Source of the DNA: Collimonas sp. OK412
GTDB lineage: Bacteria; Pseudomonadota; Gammaproteobacteria; Burkholderiales; Burkholderiaceae_D
DNA length: 64,000 nt
Assembly: GCF_900112135.1 (NCBI RefSeq)
Contig: NZ_FOLC01000003.1
Span: forward strand, 186,001 to 250,000
Direction: 5' to 3'
Part shown: in pieces, positions 26,655 through 35,583 of the stretch
Position numbering within the stretch: position 1 is the stretch's first letter
Layout of the letters: every line of letters starts with the position of its first letter
Translations under genes and position numbers: made by a program
Notes under the pieces: generated by a model
The model's database searches: none
The model's input: only the letters and a program-made list of their open reading frames with translations
Told to the model about the DNA's origin: nothing

Positions 26655-27472
26655 GCTTGCTCCCTGGCGAAGGCCGGGCCGGGATCGTTTTCCAGATCCA
26701 GTTCAAAGAAAGGAAACTGGCGAAAACCCTGCCTGCCTTGTTCCAAAGCATGGATGGCCGCGCCCGGCAGCCGCAGCAGCAAAGCCAGCATCTCACCTTC
26801 GCTGGCAGAAAAATCGATATCGGCAAGCGCGGCGGCGGCCACGCCGGTCATCGCCAGCGGGTGGCCGGCCATCGATTCCAACGCCTCTCTTTCTTGCGAC
26901 AGCCACGCCAGGTGGCCTGCGGGCATCATCGCGACCAATTGCGAGAGGGTCTGGCGTACCGGATTTGCGCAACTCTTGCCATAGGGATCGAACCCTGGAG
27001 GATGGCCTGGCTCAGGCCATACTTGCAGGCGGGTCGGTGCGGCCGGGCTGGCAAGAGCGGAGCGCCAGTTTGCAAGCTCCTTCCCATTCTTCTTCCATGC
27101 CTCCAATGCCAGAAAGATTTCTCGCGCCCCGCCGTGCGAACCGGCGCCGACAGCCAGCGCTGCCATGAGCACCGAAGCAGCGGTTGAGCCGCCGACGCCG
27201 GCCGCCATCGCCGCGTGTACAGAAGGATCGCGTGGGCCGGGGTTGGCCAAGGCTACGGCTAATGTCTCCAAGACTGCAGCCACGGCCGGTTGCGGGCGTT
27301 CGCCCTTGAACAGGAGATACAGGTATTCGATGTAACCGATCTTGCCGAGCAAATCGCCATAGACATCGTAACCTCGGCAATAACAGGCTGCGGCAGCAAA
27401 AGGGTTGTCCGTTTCAGCTTCTTCTTGCCAGACGCTGCTGCGGATGCTGTGCGGGCTTTCTTTATCGTTCAT
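26651..27472 (-). CDS. Citrate-synthase/citryl-CoA-lyase-like protein with conserved HGGA motif
   Basis: This 273-residue protein has CCL/citrate synthase family features: YDVYGDLLGKIGYIEYLYLL, GGSTAASVLMAALAVGAGSHGGA with His113 in the catalytic HGGA position, and a C-terminal AGHPLAMTG and LPGAAIHALEQG. The region between the second histidine and the last helices is shorter than in citrate synthase, and the usual aspartate appears replaced by Thr. The start has AAGGAATCAG before it. It is translationally coupled to the following paralogue. A carbon-carbon bond forming or cleaving step on a CoA thioester is likely, but this is inference. Confidence 0.65.
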   Translation of the reverse strand: MNDKESPHSIRSSVWQEEAETDNPFAAAACYCRGYDVYGDLLGKIGYIEYLYLLFKGERPQPAVAAVLETLAVALANPGPRDPSVHAAMAAGVGGSTAASVLMAALAVGAGSHGGAREIFLALEAWKKNGKELANWRSALASPAAPTRLQVWPEPGHPPGFDPYGKSCANPVRQTLSQLVAMMPAGHLAWLSQEREALESMAGHPLAMTGVAAAALADIDFSASEGEMLALLLRLPGAAIHALEQGRQGFRQFPFFELDLENDPGPAFAREQA

Positions 27473-27497
27473 CTGATTCCTTATTCGAAAGAAACTG

Positions 27498-28247
27498 CTA
27501 AAGCAGGCTCATGCCGCCATCGACAACGATTTCCTCGCCTACCACGTAGGCCGCATCGTCCGAAGCCAGGAACAGGGCAACCTTGGCTACCTCTGACGGA
27601 AGGCCGAAACGTTTGCTCGGAGACTTTTGCGCAATCTCGGTTTTTATGCCGTCGGCTACGGCGGGCGGCAGGCCGAAGCGGTCGAAGATCGGTGTGGCGA
27701 TGGGGCCAGGACTGATCGCATTGATCCGGATCCCGCGACTGATCAGCTCCAGCGCCAACGACTGCACCAGCGAGCGCAAGGCGGCTTTGCTGGCGCCGTA
27801 GACGCTGAAATTCGGCGATCCCAGCTGGTTGGCGATAGAGGTGGTGACAATGATGGATGCCGCCCCGCTAAACAACGGCAACGCTTTCTGGATGGTGAAA
27901 AACGCTCCCTTGAAGTTGATTCCCATGATGTCGTCAAATTGTGTTTCAGAGACCAATTCCATTGGCGCTGCGGTGGCGATGGCGGCATTGACGAACAGGA
28001 CGTCCAGACGTGTGAAGCGGCGCTCTACTTGCTGCATCAAGGATGCGATTTCGGTGAGATTCGCCGTATCGCTGCGGATCGTCAGGACGTCGCCGCCCAG
28101 CTCCTCCCGGACGCGCGCCAAGCCATCCGGATCACGCCCGGTAATCGCCAGGCGGGCGCCCTGCTCCAGGAAAAGCTTTGCGCTTGCCAAACCGATGCCG
28201 CTGGAACCACCTGTGATGAGTACCGTCTTGCCGTCCAGTTTGCCCAT
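27498..28247 (-). CDS. Short-chain dehydrogenase/reductase (SDR, classical)
   Basis: This 249-residue NAD(P)-dependent oxidoreductase has the Rossmann motif TGGSSGIG (residues 13-20), NAA in place of NAG (VNAAIA), catalytic Ser in TTSIANQ, YGASK and the substrate-side SPGPIATPIFD. It ends VVDGGMSLL like many family members. The Asp/Arg pattern after beta-2 (TGRDPDG) hints at NADP preference. A Shine-Dalgarno (AAGGAATAGAC) stands before the ATG, nine bases after the ThDP enzyme stop. It likely reduces a ketone made by that enzyme, or oxidises the alcohol; the substrate is unknown. Confidence 0.88.
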   Translation of the reverse strand: MGKLDGKTVLITGGSSGIGLASAKLFLEQGARLAITGRDPDGLARVREELGGDVLTIRSDTANLTEIASLMQQVERRFTRLDVLFVNAAIATAAPMELVSETQFDDIMGINFKGAFFTIQKALPLFSGAASIIVTTSIANQLGSPNFSVYGASKAALRSLVQSLALELISRGIRINAISPGPIATPIFDRFGLPPAVADGIKTEIAQKSPSKRFGLPSEVAKVALFLASDDAAYVVGEEIVVDGGMSLL

Positions 28248-28256
28248 GTCTATTCC

Positions 28257-30116
28257 TTATAGAGTTCCAGCGAGAACCCGCATGCGAAGATTTATTGGAG
28301 GCACCTCGTCGCGGTCTATCAGCACGTCCAGCAGCGTCGGCCCCGGTCGCGCGCACATCGCAGCGATATCTAGCTTGGCCAGATCTTCAGGCGCATGGAT
28401 GGTATGCCCTTCGGCTCCCATGGCCCGCGCCAGGGCAGCGAAATCGGTAGGCGGCAAATCGCAGCCGATATGCTCGGCTTCTGCCAGCCGCTGGCCATGC
28501 TTGACCATTCCCAAGGCCTGGTCGTTGAGGACAACAAAAATCACGGACAGCTTTTCGGCGACGGCTACCGATATTTCCTGGCCGTTCATCAAGAAACTAC
28601 CGTCTCCGGTAATGCAAACCACAGGCATTTTTGGATTGCCAATGGCGGTGCCGATGGCCCCGCCAATAGCCCAGCCCATCGGTGCAAAATTCATGATGAC
28701 GCGCAGCCAGCCGCCGTAGGTCTTGCGCCGTCCCGGCGCGCGGACGCTCCCTCCCCCGCCCTGGCGTCTTTCGGATATGCGCCGGTCCCGGGGTTGCAAA
28801 TAATGAATCGCCCAGGCGGCGCTATTGCCGGTATCGGCAAGGAAACGCGTGGTCGGCGGAAACAGCCGGCTTAATTCGCGCATCAGCCGTTGCGGCAAAA
28901 TCGGTATGACGCTGCTCTCGTATTTTTTGGGAGCAATCAGCATGGTCTCCGGCTCCCATTGGCTGCTATGCTGCTTGCGAACGAAGCGCCTCTGTTCATA
29001 CTCGAAATTGCCGGAACGGCGAACGTCCTGCATATGCTTGACCAGCCGATTGAAAATTGACAGGATCCGTCCCCGCATGTGAAAGCGCGCCATCGGGGTC
29101 TGGCTGAGATGCTCCTCGGTATCGTCGATGTGCACCAGCCGTGAATTGAGCAAACCGTCGCTCCAGCCGCCGCTGCTCCACTCGCCCATCCCGGTGCCGA
29201 TCGCCATGATCAGGTCGACCGACTTGTCTCGTATCGCCGTCTCGGCGGAGGCGTGGCCGGCAAAACCGAATACGCCGCGAAAAAGCGGATGCCGTGGGCT
29301 TACCAGGCCCTTGCCGTCCGGCGTGGTAATCACGGCAGCACCGCTCAGGTCGGCGAACTGGAGTATGGAGCCGATAGCTTCGCCGCAACCCACGCCAATC
29401 AGCAAGACGATATTTTCGGCCCTGGAAAGCATCAGGAGCAGCGTTGCCAGCGCTTCGTCGTCCACCGACGCCGACGGCTGCAAAAGCGCTTGTAAATCGT
29501 AAGAGGGAGCCAACTGCGTATTCGGGCTGCGAAACACATCGATAGGTATGCTTAAATGCACCGGCCCGACTGGTGTGCGGATGGCGCGCTGCAGAGCGGT
29601 CATGAGCTTGTTTTCGAACTGCTGCGGATGGGACACCAGGGAATTGTAGTGGGTGCAGTGCTGCAGCATGCCCAGCGTATCGACACCGGTGCAAGTCGAC
29701 TCTTGCAACGGATGCTTGCCGAAAGTAGGCAGGGCTGGCTGCGCTGTAATCACCAGCAAGGGAATATTGTTATCGTAGGCGCAGGCCACCCCGGTAATCA
29801 AATTGGTGGAGCCGGGACCGGAGGTGGCGCAGCAGACGCCGATTTTGCCGGTTTCACGGGCATAACCGTCGGCCATGTAGGCAGCTCCCGCTTCGTGCCG
29901 CGCCAGGACATGGCGCACTCCCCCCCTGCGGCTGCTTCTGGCAAGGGCATCGAAAAAAGGCTCGATGGCGCCGCCTGGAACACCGAAGACACATTCGATT
30001 TCCATCTGGTCCAGATAGGCCACCAGCAGGTCGGCGACTACCATGGGTGGCTCGGAAGGCCGCTCCCAATTCTTCCTCGGCATATCGTCATATACCGGAA
30101 AATTATCAGCACCCAT
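28257..30116 (-). CDS. Thiamine-diphosphate-dependent enzyme, acetolactate-synthase-like
   Basis: This 619-residue ThDP enzyme has three domains. The N-terminal Pyr domain has the catalytic glutamate (LARHEAGAAYMADGYAR). Next comes a central domain (TPVGPVHLSIPIDVF, GVGCGEAIG). The C-terminal PP domain has the ThDP motif GDGSFLMNGQEISVAVA and VLNDQALGM. An unusual Gly/Arg-rich stretch of about 25 residues (around 28716-28794) sits before the PP domain and is absent from ordinary acetolactate synthases. The ATG at 30116 has AGGAGAGG upstream; an earlier in-frame start is unlikely. It is first in a minus-strand operon and could form an acyloin or 2-hydroxy-3-keto product; no regulatory small subunit is nearby, arguing against branched-chain amino acid synthesis. 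Confidence 0.85.
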   Translation of the reverse strand: MGADNFPVYDDMPRKNWERPSEPPMVVADLLVAYLDQMEIECVFGVPGGAIEPFFDALARSSRRGGVRHVLARHEAGAAYMADGYARETGKIGVCCATSGPGSTNLITGVACAYDNNIPLLVITAQPALPTFGKHPLQESTCTGVDTLGMLQHCTHYNSLVSHPQQFENKLMTALQRAIRTPVGPVHLSIPIDVFRSPNTQLAPSYDLQALLQPSASVDDEALATLLLMLSRAENIVLLIGVGCGEAIGSILQFADLSGAAVITTPDGKGLVSPRHPLFRGVFGFAGHASAETAIRDKSVDLIMAIGTGMGEWSSGGWSDGLLNSRLVHIDDTEEHLSQTPMARFHMRGRILSIFNRLVKHMQDVRRSGNFEYEQRRFVRKQHSSQWEPETMLIAPKKYESSVIPILPQRLMRELSRLFPPTTRFLADTGNSAAWAIHYLQPRDRRISERRQGGGGSVRAPGRRKTYGGWLRVIMNFAPMGWAIGGAIGTAIGNPKMPVVCITGDGSFLMNGQEISVAVAEKLSVIFVVLNDQALGMVKHGQRLAEAEHIGCDLPPTDFAALARAMGAEGHTIHAPEDLAKLDIAAMCARPGPTLLDVLIDRDEVPPINLRMRVLAGTL

Positions 30117-30721
30117 ACCAAATCCCTCTCCTGATGGCAGGAAGATTGCTGCGGTACGGCAATGTGCACCGCTCATCCTCACAGGGCCAATGGGCAAGAA
30201 AAAAATTCCCACATGGAAATTAAGTGTAGTCTTGTCTTAACAAATCACAAAGCAAAGAATCCGGTCGACGCACTTCAACAACGATCCAGACCAAGAAGAT
30301 ATGCAATGCCGGCATCCAGCAGTCAGCCGCTGAAGATAAATATGCAAAAAACCACAGGCGGCAAATGCTGATCAGGTCTTGATCGTTTGATGCCTAATAT
30401 TGCCAGCTTATTAATATATTGCCACCTATCAATATTGACAGCTGTTTTTGTGACATCTAAAGCATTAATGTTAAAAAAGCGGTTAATGGCTATTGAACTG
30501 CCCAGCCGTCGGACGCAACCTGCTATTCACCAGGGGAAAATCGGCCACGGTCATTGCCATGCCATATGTGTGTGGGGGCTATATGTCGATCATGAACTGC
30601 CTTGTTATTTTTCTGGCCAACTATAGACAAAAGGCAACTATTGCCATGTCTGCATGGACAGCCTGATGTCAATTTTCTCGTCCATATTTACAGAGCTGAC
30701 AACGGATTTAGGAGGCAACTG
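30117..30721. other. Divergent intergenic region of the island (605 bases)
   Basis: The stretch is AT-rich compared with the flanks and separates the minus-strand enzyme operon from the plus-strand binding-protein operon. It contains no convincing gene; a 79-codon frame at 30387 has no ribosome binding site or family resemblance. The promoters of both modules must lie here. No riboswitch was recognised. Confidence 0.6.
30435..30463 (+). promoter_or_regulatory. Weak candidate promoter of the binding-protein operon
   Basis: A perfect TTGACA (30435-30440) is followed after 17 bases by TAAAGC, a poor -10 match. It would give a leader of about 250 bases before the start at 30722. Confidence 0.3.
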
Positions 30722-31876
30722 GTGGTAAGGCAATCGCTTATCTTTTTCATGTTTAGCACGCTGCTTGCAGGCCAGTTATTCGCTGCGGATCCGGGAATTT
30801 CCGACACTGAAATTCGATTGGGCATGGTTAATGCGCAATCCGGAGCGGCCGCCGGACTGGGCCAAGGCATGCGGATTGGCGCCATGGCGGTTTTCAACGA
30901 CGTCAACACCAATGGCGGGATTCACGGGCGACAGATAAATTTACTGGTGGATGACGATGCCTACGATCCCGACAAGGCAATCGATGCAACATTGAAAATG
31001 ATCGACCAGGAAAATGTTTTTTCTTTGTTCGGATATGTCGGCACGCCAACCGCCAACGCCGTTCTGCCTATCATCAAGGACACCAAGATCCCCCTCGTGG
31101 GTATCTTCAGCGGCGCGATGCTGTTACGCAAGCCAGTCATTCCTGAAGTGATCAATCTGCGCGCCAGCTATGGCGATGAGACGGAAATCCTGGTTGATCA
31201 TTTCATCAAGGACAGAGGCGCCAAACGTTTTGCCGTGTTTTACCAAGACGATGGATTCGGCCTGTCGGTCCTGGCCGGAACCGAGACGGCATTAAAACGG
31301 CGCGGCATTGAAATCGTGGCAAAGGCGACTTTCCAACGCGGGACGACTGCAATCCAGGCTGGGCTTGCCACATTAATAGAGAGCAAGCCCGACGTTGTGA
31401 TCATGGTCGGACCCTATACGCCGCTGTCGACATTTATCAAAAATGCGAAAACCGAAGGGTTGAAAGCCAGTTTAGCGACCGTGTCGTTCGTCGGTACCGA
31501 CAATCTGGTCAGGCTGGTCGGCGCCGACGGCGATGGAGTCGTCATATCGCAAGTGGTCCCGTTCCCGGAAAATCATGACTTGCCGCTCGCCAGGGAATGC
31601 GCGGTACTCATCAAGAAATATGCTCCGGAAGAAAAACTCGGATTTGTCAATTTCGAAGGGTGTATCAGCGCCAAGGCCATGGTCATCGCCTTGGACAGAA
31701 CCGGGCCGGCATTGACACGGCCGGGACTGATCCACGCCTTCGAATCGATCAAGGGGCTGGATATCGGCGGCCTGCAATTCAATCTCGGCCCGGATAATCA
31801 TCAAGCATCCAATTCAGTATTCTTGACCAGAATATCGCAAGGGAAAATAACCCCGATCGACACTATTCCAAAGTAG
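30722..31876 (+). CDS. Periplasmic Leu/Ile/Val-type binding protein, probable sensor partner
   Basis: This 384-residue type I periplasmic binding protein starts with GTG at 30722, six bases after a GGAGG. That gives a clean signal peptide ([20 protein letters not shown]). The fold is recognisable from [57 protein letters not shown] and [13 protein letters not shown]. No permease or ATPase genes follow; instead a sensor kinase begins 56 bases after its stop. This arrangement recalls TorT-TorS and LuxP-LuxQ, where the binding protein reports ligand to the kinase. The ligand may be an amino acid or other small molecule, undetermined. Confidence 0.87.
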   Translation: MVRQSLIFFMFSTLLAGQLFAADPGISDTEIRLGMVNAQSGAAAGLGQGMRIGAMAVFNDVNTNGGIHGRQINLLVDDDAYDPDKAIDATLKMIDQENVFSLFGYVGTPTANAVLPIIKDTKIPLVGIFSGAMLLRKPVIPEVINLRASYGDETEILVDHFIKDRGAKRFAVFYQDDGFGLSVLAGTETALKRRGIEIVAKATFQRGTTAIQAGLATLIESKPDVVIMVGPYTPLSTFIKNAKTEGLKASLATVSFVGTDNLVRLVGADGDGVVISQVVPFPENHDLPLARECAVLIKKYAPEEKLGFVNFEGCISAKAMVIALDRTGPALTRPGLIHAFESIKGLDIGGLQFNLGPDNHQASNSVFLTRISQGKITPIDTIPK

Positions 31877-31932
31877 CACGCAAGACAGCCGGCTTGAAAA
31901 AACGAACCGTGCGTTGCAAAAGTGAGGCCTGG

Positions 31933-34900
31933 GTGAAAATCAGAACAAAGCTGTTTGCGAGTACAGGATTGCTGCTATTAGGAGTGATCGCGATCGCGAC
32001 GGCTAGCCTGATCGCCTTGAACGGCGTTTCTTCGAGCGTATACAGGCTTACCAAGGAATCGCTGCCCCTGCAATTGAAAACAGGCGAACTGCAACGCACC
32101 ATCGAAAGAACGTCAGACAATTTTTTCAAACTCGGCATGTCGACAGATCGTCAGCAGCAAGAACAGTCTTCATCGGCAATCGCCAGCAATATCAAGTCGA
32201 TCAGAACTCTTACGAGCAATATCCAAGAAATGGATCAGCAAGGGATTGACATCAATCCTGCATTATATGAGGCGATGCAGGGAAAGATGAATCTTGCGGT
32301 CGGCGACCGTCTACGGGATACCGAAATATTCAAGGACGAGGCGCACAACATCAAAGAGACGCTAAAGAACATAGAGCGCTCGATAAGCACCATCAAGACC
32401 AGTATTGGCACGCTGAATACCCAGGCCGAAACAGTGGTCGCCGCGGCGCAGCAGGCAAGTCTTTCGTCGAACAAGATTATCAAAGAATTCTCCGGTATCA
32501 GAATGCGCGTGAAAGACATGATCATCATCATCGATGAGATTGAAACAGTAAAGAACCGTTATCGGCTTACCCCTTTGAAAGAACGCATGAAAGCTGCGGA
32601 AAATGCGATTAAAGGGCTTGCTTATGCGCAGGACGGCACGACAAAAATGAAGGAAATAGGCGACGCCATTTCGGCATTGACTGAACGTGTCCTCAACAAT
32701 AAAGGCGGATTGATCGCGTTGCGCTCCAACACACTGTCGAACGCTGCCTCAGAGGCCGACTATTTTTCGGAAAAAGCAAACATCATTCAGGAATTTGAAT
32801 CCATTGATGCGAAAGTATCCGAGGCTATCGATCCGATTGAAATGCAACTGGTCCGCGACCGCCACAAACTTGAAGAAGCCGTTGCATTCTTGCAAAAGGC
32901 GACGCGTGTGAAAGACGCTGGAAATGCCATCACCATTGATGTCAACGAGTTGAATAGCGCAATCGGAGGAGTGATCCTGAGCGAATCGGAGTCTGAATTA
33001 AAAACGAGCGTGACCGCTGCAAGGATCCAGGCAAAGGAATTGAAAGAAAGTGACTCGTTGCTTAGAAAGGAGCTGTTGGGCACGCAGCAGAACAAATACA
33101 TTGCCGATGCCAATGCCATCAACCGGCTCATCCAGGTACTCAATGAAGGATCTGAAAGAATCATCACGGCAAAGATGCGCGTGCTTGCAAGTGACGCTGC
33201 GTTACGCGAAATCGTCGGACAGGTAAATGCCGTCTCGATGAAAAAACTGGCTTACAGCGACTTGCAAGTGGAAAACATCGGCAAGCAACAGCAAGGCGTC
33301 GTATCGAATTTGCAAAGTTCGGTAAATAGATCGTTTGTCGTGATTGTGCTCGCAACATTATTGCTGGCTTTCGCCGGCATCGCTGTCAATACCAAGATTG
33401 GAACGTCGATCGCGCACCCGCTTTCCAGCCTGTCCGCCACGATCGAACGCATACGCGGCGGGAAGGATCTTTCTTTGCGGGTGCCTGGGCACGGCACGGG
33501 CGAAATAGGAATACTGATCAACGGTTTTAACAGCATGCTCGAGAATATTGAGCGGCGTGACGCGCAGCTCAAGCACGCGACAGCGGAAGCAAAGGCCGGC
33601 AACCAGGCGAAGTCGGAGTTTTTAGCCAAGATGAGCCACGAAATCCGCACTCCCATGAACGGCGTGCTGGGCATGACTGAATTATTGTTGCGCACCAGGC
33701 TGGATGCCAAGCAGCGACGCTTCGTCGACTCGGTTTACCGCTCTGGCGAGTCGCTTCTGACAGTGATCGACGACATTCTCGATTTTTCAAAAATCGAAGC
33801 AGGCAAGCTGACACTGGAGAAAATCGGATTCAACTTGAGACAGACGATCGACGATGTCGTTGTCCTGCTTGCTCATGGCGCTCAACGCAAGGGCCTTGAT
33901 CTCATCCTTCTTATGGCAGAGGACCTGCCGCAAAATGTGCGAGGCGACTCGGTTCGGGTGCGCCAAATCATCACGAATCTGATCAACAATGCCATCAAGT
34001 TCACTGATCGTGGAGAAATTGTGGTCGATGTGCGCTGCGACGATCGCGACCGTGTCTGTTTTTCGATCTCTGACACTGGCATAGGCATAGCACCGGAGGT
34101 GGCCGCGCATCTTTTTCAGCCCTTCCAGCAAGCGGATAGTTCAACTTCACGGAAGTACGGCGGCACCGGACTAGGTCTTGTCATCACCAAGCAGCTCGTC
34201 GAAATGATGGGAGGAACAATCGAATTGAAGAGTTCGCCGGGTCAGGGATCCATTTTTTCGGTCACCTTGCTCCTGGAGCGGCTGGCCGAGGAAATATCGT
34301 CCCACGCTCCTGCCGTACGGACATCCCTGGCCGGATTGAGGATGCTGATTGTCGATGACAATGCGACCGACCGCAGTATTCTCCTGGAGCATGCGGGCGA
34401 ATGGAATATGGATGCCGTGAGCGTATCGAGCGGCGCGGAAGCTTTGGATCAGCTACGCGCCGCCGCAGCCGGCGACAAGCATTTTGACGTAGCGATCATC
34501 GACGTTCGCATGCCTGTCATGGACGGCATTGCCCTGGTACACGCGATCCAAGCCGATACTTCTCTCTTTCAGCCGAAGATTGTCATGCTCACTTCGTTCG
34601 ACACCGTCGACGACATCAATCTTGCCCGCAAGCTGGGCATCGAACACTGTTTTAACAAACCGGTACGTGGAACCGATCTCTACGACTGCATCATCGCCGC
34701 AACCGGAGCCGGCACCCCAACTACCGCGCAGCCCATGATAAAGGCGATCGATCCTGCATCAGCTGCGGCAACCAATCTGCTCCCCGGGATGACGGTTCGA
34801 GTGCTGCTGGCTGAGGACAACGCGATCAATCAGGAAATCGCCACAGCAATGCTTGAAGATACCGGATACCACGTCACCGCAGCCGAGAACGGTCGCGTAG

Positions 34901-35583
34901 TGCTATCCATGCTTGCGAGCAGCGATTTTGATGTCATATTGATGGATTGCCAAATGCCGGAAATGGACGGCTTCGAAGCGACCCGCGAGCTACGCCGGCG
35001 AGAAAACGAAACCGGCGGCCATCGCATTCCCGTTATTGCACTGACGGCAAATGCCATTGGCGGCGATAGGGAACGCTGCCTTGAAGCGGGTATGGACGAC
35101 TATATCTCGAAGCCGTTCCGCCGCGACATATTATTAAAGACACTCGCGCACTGGACTCGAGATGAAAGAAAGGCCCCAAGCTCCACTCCGATCGCCGACG
35201 AGATTCCAGGCATATCAGCCACGCCGGAAGCCGTCACCATCGACCCCAAGGCGCTGCAAGTCTTGCGCGCACTGCAAAAGCCGGGCCGCCCCGACGTACT
35301 CACCCGGGTTGTCGACATGTTCAACCTCGATGCTCCCCGGTTGCTTTCCGCAATGCGTAACGCCATTGCGGCGAATGATGCTGACGCTTTGCAGCGTGCT
35401 GCACATACGCTGAAATCGACTAGTGCAAATGTCGGCGCCATGCTGCTTGCGGCGTACTGCCGTGAAATCGAACAACTAGCGCGCTCTGCGGATGTGGCGG
35501 CAACCGCCGCACCATTTGATGGAGCAATGGAAGAACTTGACCGCGTCCTTGTGGCGCTCGCTCTGGAAAGGGTTGCCGCATGA
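31933..35583 (+). CDS. TorS-like hybrid histidine kinase with long helical periplasmic domain
   Basis: This protein has 1216 residues from the GTG at 31933 (GAGG five bases upstream); a TTG at 31894 is the alternative. It has TM1 at about 6-28, then about 430 residues that look wholly helical. TM2 at about 465-487 and HAMP come next. HisKA has His569 ([11 protein letters not shown]), followed by HATPase ([12 protein letters not shown]). Two receivers carry Asp857 ([11 protein letters not shown]) and Asp1005 ([11 protein letters not shown]), and HPt carries His1158 (AAHTLKSTS). This order is that of TorS/ArcB-type phosphorelays. The helical sensor lies beside a binding-protein gene, suggesting indirect ligand sensing. 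The last four bases overlap the next gene (ATGA). Confidence 0.92.
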   Translation: MKIRTKLFASTGLLLLGVIAIATASLIALNGVSSSVYRLTKESLPLQLKTGELQRTIERTSDNFFKLGMSTDRQQQEQSSSAIASNIKSIRTLTSNIQEMDQQGIDINPALYEAMQGKMNLAVGDRLRDTEIFKDEAHNIKETLKNIERSISTIKTSIGTLNTQAETVVAAAQQASLSSNKIIKEFSGIRMRVKDMIIIIDEIETVKNRYRLTPLKERMKAAENAIKGLAYAQDGTTKMKEIGDAISALTERVLNNKGGLIALRSNTLSNAASEADYFSEKANIIQEFESIDAKVSEAIDPIEMQLVRDRHKLEEAVAFLQKATRVKDAGNAITIDVNELNSAIGGVILSESESELKTSVTAARIQAKELKESDSLLRKELLGTQQNKYIADANAINRLIQVLNEGSERIITAKMRVLASDAALREIVGQVNAVSMKKLAYSDLQVENIGKQQQGVVSNLQSSVNRSFVVIVLATLLLAFAGIAVNTKIGTSIAHPLSSLSATIERIRGGKDLSLRVPGHGTGEIGILINGFNSMLENIERRDAQLKHATAEAKAGNQAKSEFLAKMSHEIRTPMNGVLGMTELLLRTRLDAKQRRFVDSVYRSGESLLTVIDDILDFSKIEAGKLTLEKIGFNLRQTIDDVVVLLAHGAQRKGLDLILLMAEDLPQNVRGDSVRVRQIITNLINNAIKFTDRGEIVVDVRCDDRDRVCFSISDTGIGIAPEVAAHLFQPFQQADSSTSRKYGGTGLGLVITKQLVEMMGGTIELKSSPGQGSIFSVTLLLERLAEEISSHAPAVRTSLAGLRMLIVDDNATDRSILLEHAGEWNMDAVSVSSGAEALDQLRAAAAGDKHFDVAIIDVRMPVMDGIALVHAIQADTSLFQPKIVMLTSFDTVDDINLARKLGIEHCFNKPVRGTDLYDCIIAATGAGTPTTAQPMIKAIDPASAAATNLLPGMTVRVLLAEDNAINQEIATAMLEDTGYHVTAAENGRVVLSMLASSDFDVILMDCQMPEMDGFEATRELRRRENETGGHRIPVIALTANAIGGDRERCLEAGMDDYISKPFRRDILLKTLAHWTRDERKAPSSTPIADEIPGISATPEAVTIDPKALQVLRALQKPGRPDVLTRVVDMFNLDAPRLLSAMRNAIAANDADALQRAAHTLKSTSANVGAMLLAAYCREIEQLARSADVAATAAPFDGAMEELDRVLVALALERVAA

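Noticed and set aside
30387-30626. A 79-codon frame in the intergenic region of the island
   Set aside because: No Shine-Dalgarno, biased residue composition and no recognisable domain.
30117-30721. c-di-GMP or other riboswitch before the binding-protein operon
   Set aside because: No GEMM-like or other known riboswitch core could be recognised in either direction.
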